From JAKQDP01 sp964536975 (GTDB taxonomy: Bacteria; Patescibacteriota; Patescibacteriia; 2-01-FULL-39-33): 36,071 nucleotides of DNA. A model generated the notes under the pieces. It did not search any database. It was not told where the DNA came from and saw only the letters and a program-made list of their open reading frames with translations. The DNA lies in contig CAZHYS010000009.1 in NCBI GenBank assembly GCA_964536975.1, positions 1 to 36,071 on the forward strand, read 5' to 3'. How positions within the stretch are numbered: position 1 is the stretch's first letter; each line of letters begins with the position of its first letter. Position numbers and translations under genes: made by a program. This document shows positions 32,352 through 36,071 of this stretch, one piece after another.

Positions 32352-32378
32352 TTTTGCGTTTTTATGTTAAACGCAAAA
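32352..32378 (-). promoter_or_regulatory. 5'-leader hairpin of pilin paralogue C
   Basis: TTTTGCGTTT and AAACGCAAAA form a 10-bp perfect stem directly upstream of the ribosome-binding site. It may stabilise the mRNA against 5' decay. Confidence 0.6.
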
Positions 32379-32412
32379 CGGAATTATTTGTTAAATTATG
32401 CTGACTGATTAT

Positions 32413-32440
32413 ATTATAATGGATTTTTTGGGATAAGCAA
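32413..32440 (-). promoter_or_regulatory. promoter of pilin paralogue C
   Basis: On the minus strand TTGCTT (plus 32435-32440), 16 nt and TATAAT (plus 32413-32418), about 80 nt upstream of the start codon. Confidence 0.6.
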
Positions 32441-32454
32441 ACTGTTTTTATCCA

Positions 32455-32826
32455 CTAATTCACGGTCGCGCCAGTCGCGGTAGAAATTTGTTTGATGACA
32501 AAGTAGGCAATGGCGTAAGCCGAGAAAATAATGACAATGCCGATGACGCCGGAATAAATCATCTTTTTGGCTTTGTCCACCTTGCTGTCGTCGCCCGCGG
32601 CCGTCATCCAGATAAATCCCGCCCAGAGAATCAGCAGTACGGCCAAGATGCCCAAGAAACCCAAGATGACCCCGATGACTCTAGTGATTATAGTCGTCAG
32701 AGATTCATCGCCGAAAATCCCGCCAAAGGTTTCTTCCATCAGACTACTGGCCGAAGCGATTTGTGGCAGGATTAAAATAGCAAAAACAGCGATCCAGACA
32801 ATTCCTGTTTTTAAAATTTTTTTCAT
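32455..32826 (-). CDS. T4SS-pilin-like protein, paralogue B
   Basis: 123 residues with a signal peptide ending near ASASS (27), a short unique segment (LMEETFGGIFGDESLTT), helix 1 (VILGFLGILAVLLILWAGFI), the loop WMTAAGDDSKVDKAKKMIYS and helix 2 (VIGIVIIFSAYAIAYFVIKQ). It lies 7 nt past paralogue A, so A and B are one transcript with the solute-binding protein. The near identity of its core to paralogue C suggests recent duplication or gene conversion. Confidence 0.87.
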   Translation of the reverse strand: MKKILKTGIVWIAVFAILILPQIASASSLMEETFGGIFGDESLTTIITRVIGVILGFLGILAVLLILWAGFIWMTAAGDDSKVDKAKKMIYSGVIGIVIIFSAYAIAYFVIKQISTATGATVN

Positions 32827-32833
32827 ATCATTT

Positions 32834-33271
32834 TTAATTGATTATTTTGTACCAAACGCTTTGTTTGGTAAATGATTGGAATTCCGCGCTATAGTTATCG
32901 GCGCCGCCATAGAGAGACATAATTACCAGATTGACCAGTGTCCAGGCCAATAGGATTATGATTATGCCGATGACAGTGGCAATAATAACATCACGGCCTT
33001 GTTTGATTTTGGCGTCGTTGCCGTAAGCAGTGATCATTAGGAATCCGCCATAGACGAACATCAGAATGGACATGGTGCCGGCCAGGCCGGTGATAATATC
33101 GGCGCCGCGAACAAACAGGGCGACAAAGTCGGAAGGAGTACAATCACCCCTTTGCTCGCAGCTTTCGCCGGCGGGAATCAGAGTGGTGCCGCTGGCCGCG
33201 ACGGAATCAGCATCAATAATAGCGATTGAAAATACGGATAACAAAGATAAAATCAAAAAATATTTTTTCAT
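32834..33271 (-). CDS. T4SS-pilin-like protein, paralogue A (divergent, two cysteines)
   Basis: 145 residues: signal peptide to about residue 27 (SVAAS), an exposed segment with a cysteine pair in CEQRGDCTPSDF, helix 1 (LAGTMSILMFVYGGFLMITA), loop YGNDAKIKQGRDVI and helix 2 (ATVIGIIIILLAWTLVNLVI), then an aromatic tail (NYSAEFQSFTKQSVWYKI). The K-x-x-GRDVI loop replaces KVDKAKKMI, so this is a different subtype. Its ATG directly follows the stop codon of the solute-binding protein (TAAATG), so the two are translationally coupled. The cysteines could form a disulfide outside the cell. Confidence 0.83.
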   Translation of the reverse strand: MKKYFLILSLLSVFSIAIIDADSVAASGTTLIPAGESCEQRGDCTPSDFVALFVRGADIITGLAGTMSILMFVYGGFLMITAYGNDAKIKQGRDVIIATVIGIIIILLAWTLVNLVIMSLYGGADNYSAEFQSFTKQSVWYKIIN

Positions 33272-34633
33272 TTATTTTATGGTTTGATTGATTTTCTGGA
33301 TAGCAGTATTGATTATGCTTTTGAACTCCTTTTCGTCAATAGAATCAGATAGCTGATCAAGCATTTCCTTGAAAGCGGTTTCGGCGGCCAACGGATCTTT
33401 GCCGTCGTACCAGCTGGTGGCGGTCAGTGTCTGGGTAGAAGCGGCATAGATGTTTTCATCATTGGCCTGGGTTGAAATAAGCGCGCGGAGAGCGGCCGGC
33501 TTGCTGGTTTTGGTCAGATAACTGGCGGCTTGCTCTTTGGCGGTGGCAAAGGTTATGAAGTCCCAGGCTTCGTTGGTGTGCGGTGATTTTTGCGATACGG
33601 TTTCCAGCCAATAGCTGGCATAGTTGACTGGCGATCCGGCATTGATTTGAGGGATTGGCGCGATGCCGAAATTCAGCCGTGGCGCCCGGGATTTGATGGT
33701 TGGAATGTGGTAGTTGTAGCCAAAGAAAAAGGCCAATTGCCCGGACAGAAAGGAGTCTAGCGATGGATTCATATCTTTGTTCCAAGTATAGACGGTCTTG
33801 GTCGGCGAGGAAAAGTCGGTGAAAAATTGCAGAGCTTGGATGCCCGGATAGACCTGATTGGAACCCTTGCCGAAAGCAGTTTGTCCGCCGCTCATCATGG
33901 TTGCTCCGTTTTGCATCATTAGAATAGAGGCGATATCAAAACTGCGTTCAATGTTGGAGCCGGTACCAAGCGCCGCGCCGGCTTGGACGATATTTTCTTT
34001 GCTATCAAAGCGGGTGGTTTTTTGGACGGCAGTCTGAAAGTCCTCCCAGTTGGTCGGGATTTCGGCAATGCCGGCAGCGTTAAGAATATCACGGTTATAA
34101 AATAGCACCAAGCTCTCCAGTCCCAATGGCAAGCCGTAAACCCTTTCGTCAATAACGGCATCTTGATAGACGGCATCGGCGAAATTTTGCTTGATTTCTC
34201 TCAGAGTGGGGGTGGCGGTGGTTTTGAGTTCGGAGACGACTTCTTTTTTCAAGCTGCCTTCCGTGTGCTGGTAAACCATGGTGATTTTCGCGGGCATCGG
34301 CGAGATTTTGCTTTGGTACTTTCTCAACCAGCTTTCATGAATGGAAAAGATATCCGGACCGCGATCTTCGGCTAACGCATCCAAAAGTTCCTGCTCGTAT
34401 TCATCGTAGCGGAATTTGCGGTATTCAATGGTGATGTTGGGGTGGAGCGCCTGATAGGCCGCGATGATTTCGTCAAAAGCGTCCTTATCGTCCCAGACTC
34501 GCCAATAGGTCAGGGTAATTGGTTCCAATTTCTCTTTGACCTCATTGCTGGTGAGGGCGCAACCGAAGCCGGTGGTTAGAAAAAAAGCGAGAACGAGAAA
34601 TAAGGAAAGGATTTTTGACAATTTTTTAGTCAT
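33272..34633 (-). CDS. family 1 extracellular solute-binding lipoprotein
   Basis: This 453-residue protein begins with a lipoprotein signal ending FLTTGFGC (cysteine about residue 25). It then shows the family 1 solute-binding pattern: PITLTYWRVWDDKDAFDEII, HPNITIEYRKFRYDEYEQELLDALAEDRGPDIF, VYGLPLGLESLVLFYNRDIL, TNWEDFQ and SQKSPHTNEAWDFITFAT. In ordinary bacteria such proteins deliver sugars to an ABC importer, but no permease or ATPase gene is near. Instead it leads an operon of pilin-like genes. It may act as a surface binding protein for sugars or host glycans; this is inference. Confidence 0.9.
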   Translation of the reverse strand: MTKKLSKILSLFLVLAFFLTTGFGCALTSNEVKEKLEPITLTYWRVWDDKDAFDEIIAAYQALHPNITIEYRKFRYDEYEQELLDALAEDRGPDIFSIHESWLRKYQSKISPMPAKITMVYQHTEGSLKKEVVSELKTTATPTLREIKQNFADAVYQDAVIDERVYGLPLGLESLVLFYNRDILNAAGIAEIPTNWEDFQTAVQKTTRFDSKENIVQAGAALGTGSNIERSFDIASILMMQNGATMMSGGQTAFGKGSNQVYPGIQALQFFTDFSSPTKTVYTWNKDMNPSLDSFLSGQLAFFFGYNYHIPTIKSRAPRLNFGIAPIPQINAGSPVNYASYWLETVSQKSPHTNEAWDFITFATAKEQAASYLTKTSKPAALRALISTQANDENIYAASTQTLTATSWYDGKDPLAAETAFKEMLDQLSDSIDEKEFKSIINTAIQKINQTIK

Positions 34634-34684
34634 TGCCGCAAGGTTTAATGTTTGAATATATTATAACATATTATAGTCAAACAA

Positions 34685-34712
34685 AAAACAATTAGTCTCG
34701 GCTAATTGTTTT
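34685..34712 (-). terminator. terminator upstream of the solute-binding gene
   Basis: AAAACAATTAG and CTAATTGTTTT form an 11-bp stem around 6 nt, followed on the minus strand by TTTGTTT. It ends transcription arriving from the GrpB gene to the right. Two TATAAT boxes lie just beyond (plus 34660-34665 and 34670-34675), without a clear -35. Confidence 0.75.
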
Positions 34713-35026
34713 GATCTTGCGGAGAGGAAGGGGTCTTTCTAACCTAATTTTGTTATGTTCGGGGGGCGATTGCCGGAACATTAAACCAAACCGAGACAAT
34801 ATTCATTTTTACATTTTAAGCTATAAACATAATACATAATTTTTTTGTCGCCTTCGCGATCCTACTAGTGGACTGTGTCACGCCGTAGGTTCGGTTCGGC
34901 GAACCGAAGGCGGTGGCGATTTCCGCAACTTTGAACCGATAGGACGGCTTAGTTACAGCAATATTGATAGAATTATACGAAATTTGAGGCGGATTTACCA
35001 AGAAAGACCTGATTTGTTCAATATTC
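34713..35026. other. gap between the solute-binding gene terminator and GrpB, with a possible gene remnant
   Basis: There is no confident gene in these 314 nt. A minus-strand reading frame (about 34816-35130) continues past the GrpB stop in another frame and reads sensibly (RSFLVNPPQISYNSINIAVT). It could be the tail of an eroded gene, but I do not recognise it. A near-perfect palindrome, TTCGGTTCGGCGAACCGAA, occurs at about 34890-34908, and a second hairpin (ATGTTCGG/CCGGAACAT) lies at about 34755-34782. Confidence 0.35.
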
Positions 35027-35644
35027 CTACTTTCGCTCAGAAGATTCACTAATTTGCTCAACCTCTTCATCAGAAAGTTCTGAACCTGCAAGACGCGCAG
35101 ATGCTCCTGCGGAAGCAATGAGGGTGGCATGCTGGATTTCTGCCAGCTTTAAGACTTTATCAACAAATTCACCCTTTCCTTGATTGTAGATTTTGCTTTT
35201 TGAAAGATCCGATAAATCTTCTCCCGGAGTCATTTCAATGTTTTTTAATTTCAGTTGATTGTATTCCTCAACAAGCTCCGAGTGCTTTCTCAAATAATCT
35301 CTAAAGCTCATTTGGCGATTCCAAAATGTATGCTTCGGGCATGCGATTGATAGATGGTATTCAACTGGGACACCTTTTCGAAGGAAAATACGTTCAACAG
35401 AAGACATGTCCGGTTTGTAGGAATAGCCTAACGGCTCAAGCTTTTTTACAAACGAATCAATATCATCTATAGAGTAAACAAGAATTCCGATATCAATGAG
35501 AGGTTTGCTAATAACGCCAGGAATAGAAGTACTGCCGATATGCTGAATATCTTTTACATCATCACCTAAAACAGCCTTGATCTTTTCAGCCTCAAGCTCG
35601 TATTTCTTTGGCCAGTCTGTTGAATATTGTTCTATTCCGCGCAT
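35027..35644 (-). CDS. GrpB family protein (UPF0157, nucleotidyltransferase-like)
   Basis: 205 residues from the ATG giving MRGIEQYSTDWPKKYE. The GrpB pattern is clear: IQHIGSTSIPGVISKPLIDIGI (residues about 35-57), then RIFLRKGVPVEYHLSIACPKH and FWNRQMSFRDYLRKHSELVEEYNQLK. GrpB proteins share the nucleotidyltransferase fold with the GS...D metal motif, but their substrate is not settled. The protein is about 30 residues longer than usual, ending ARLAGSELSDEEVEQISESS. A TTG nine nt upstream is an alternative start. The gene is isolated from its neighbours and flanked by repeat-rich DNA. Confidence 0.87.
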   Translation of the reverse strand: MRGIEQYSTDWPKKYELEAEKIKAVLGDDVKDIQHIGSTSIPGVISKPLIDIGILVYSIDDIDSFVKKLEPLGYSYKPDMSSVERIFLRKGVPVEYHLSIACPKHTFWNRQMSFRDYLRKHSELVEEYNQLKLKNIEMTPGEDLSDLSKSKIYNQGKGEFVDKVLKLAEIQHATLIASAGASARLAGSELSDEEVEQISESSERK

Positions 35645-35649
35645 AAAGT

Positions 35650-36071
35650 TCAAAGTTTCTACAAGTATATCTTAGAACTCCTTTGTCTAAGCCCTAAAAC
35701 TATTGGCGGTGTTTGTTGGACAAAGTTCGAACATTTTTTGAGCAAAACCCCCAATAAGGAAGCCAGCCCCACCGTCGCTCGGAAACCTCGCCACCCCGCA
35801 AAAAAGTTTTCTTCACATTTTTTAATTTGCGCGCGCCGATTTTTTTCTTCTAAAAGGAAAAGAAAACTTTTGTGCGGGGTTCTGCTCTTAACGAGCAGGA
35901 CGGCGGGGCTGTCCGTTTTTTGTATTCGCTCGGGCGTGGCGGAATTCCCCCCAAACCCCCCTTCCGCCACGCCCTCGCGGGGACGATTCTTTTTTTCGGC
36001 GGAATTTGAGGCTGTATACACTTATTTTACCTATTTACCGTAAATTCCACAATCACAAAAAGCAACCAGTA
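35650..36071. other. GC-rich intergenic segment with large inverted repeats
   Basis: I find no convincing gene in these 422 nt; the long open frames on both strands mirror each other and lack a family pattern. Instead there is a 20-bp inverted repeat (35794-35813 with 35860-35879, one mismatch), a hairpin CTGCTC-TTAAC-GAGCAG (35882-35898 region), and a 13-bp perfect stem GGGCGTGGCGGAA / TTCCGCCACGCCC (35932-35944, 35962-35974) around a C-run loop. Composition differs from the rest of the window, and the look is that of a mobile-element end or structured RNA. Confidence 0.5.

Noticed and set aside
33272..34633. Complete ABC sugar importer
   Set aside because: Only the binding lipoprotein is present; no permease or ATPase is encoded nearby.
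35627..36043. Long plus-strand and minus-strand frames at the right edge
   Set aside because: Both frames span the same inverted-repeat DNA, the sequences are low in information, and no domain is visible; kept only as a noncoding region.

Overview
The window looks like a chromosomal segment of a small-genome bacterium of the Candidate Phyla Radiation (Patescibacteria, most likely a Parcubacteria-type lineage). That placement is inferred from gene content: a cluster of Mbov_0395/TrbC-like 'T4SS pilin' paralogues, an adjacent orphan solute-binding lipoprotein, a bactofilin, a SIS-domain phosphoglucose/phosphomannose isomerase, short intergenic hairpin repeats and ordinary (UGA = stop) code use. 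Part of the segment is the chromosomal replication origin neighbourhood: rpmH-rnpA-yidD-yidC diverge from dnaA, and an AT-rich candidate oriC separates dnaA from dnaN.

Layout. 1-530: a 103-nt tandem repeat array with a 100-N gap, carrying tRNA-like pieces, downstream of 16S. 530-2008: 16S rRNA on the minus strand, bracketed by a precursor-processing stem and preceded by a TTGACA promoter. 2506-5203 (minus): trmD, khpA, a small XRE regulator with a DUF2178-like membrane protein, and rpsP with a long charged tail. 5303-8077: a short smc that lacks a visible hinge. 8222-12081 (plus): polA and holA. 12209-13773: rpsT diverging from a bactofilin and a degenerate diacylglycerol-kinase-like gene. 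13942-15689 (minus): PRC-barrel gene, yidC, yidD, rnpA, rpmH. 15902-18720 (plus): dnaA, oriC, dnaN. 18808-27826 (minus): a tight run yebC-ruvC-GT2-GT4-GT4-ATP-grasp-galT-PBP1A, linking a recombination pair to surface glycan and peptidoglycan synthesis. 27964-29914 (plus): the sugar-phosphate isomerase and a polyprenyl-phosphate glycosyltransferase. 30048-30695: a lipoprotein gene whose base usage, promoter and leader differ from its neighbours. 30760-34633 (minus): a solute-binding lipoprotein followed by five pilin-like proteins. 35027-35644: a GrpB-family gene. 35650-36071: a GC-rich stretch with large inverted repeats.

How it fits together. Replication and segregation genes (dnaA, dnaN, polA, holA, smc), translation genes (16S, rpsP, rpsT, rpmH, trmD, khpA, rnpA) and membrane-insertion genes (yidC, yidD) form a conserved core. 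The envelope is served by the glycosyltransferase operon, galT, PBP1A, the isomerase, the bactofilin, and the pilin/solute-binding-protein cluster. The last of these is the best candidate for an incompletely described system, because it has structural subunits and a ligand-binding lipoprotein but no ATPase, channel or permease in view.

Promoters are often clear (TTGACA with 15-18 nt spacing), and several genes (polA, a GT2 gene, the DUF2178 gene, holA) have a -10 box so close to the start codon that leaderless or near-leaderless mRNAs are likely. All functional calls come from reading motifs by eye; no database search was run.
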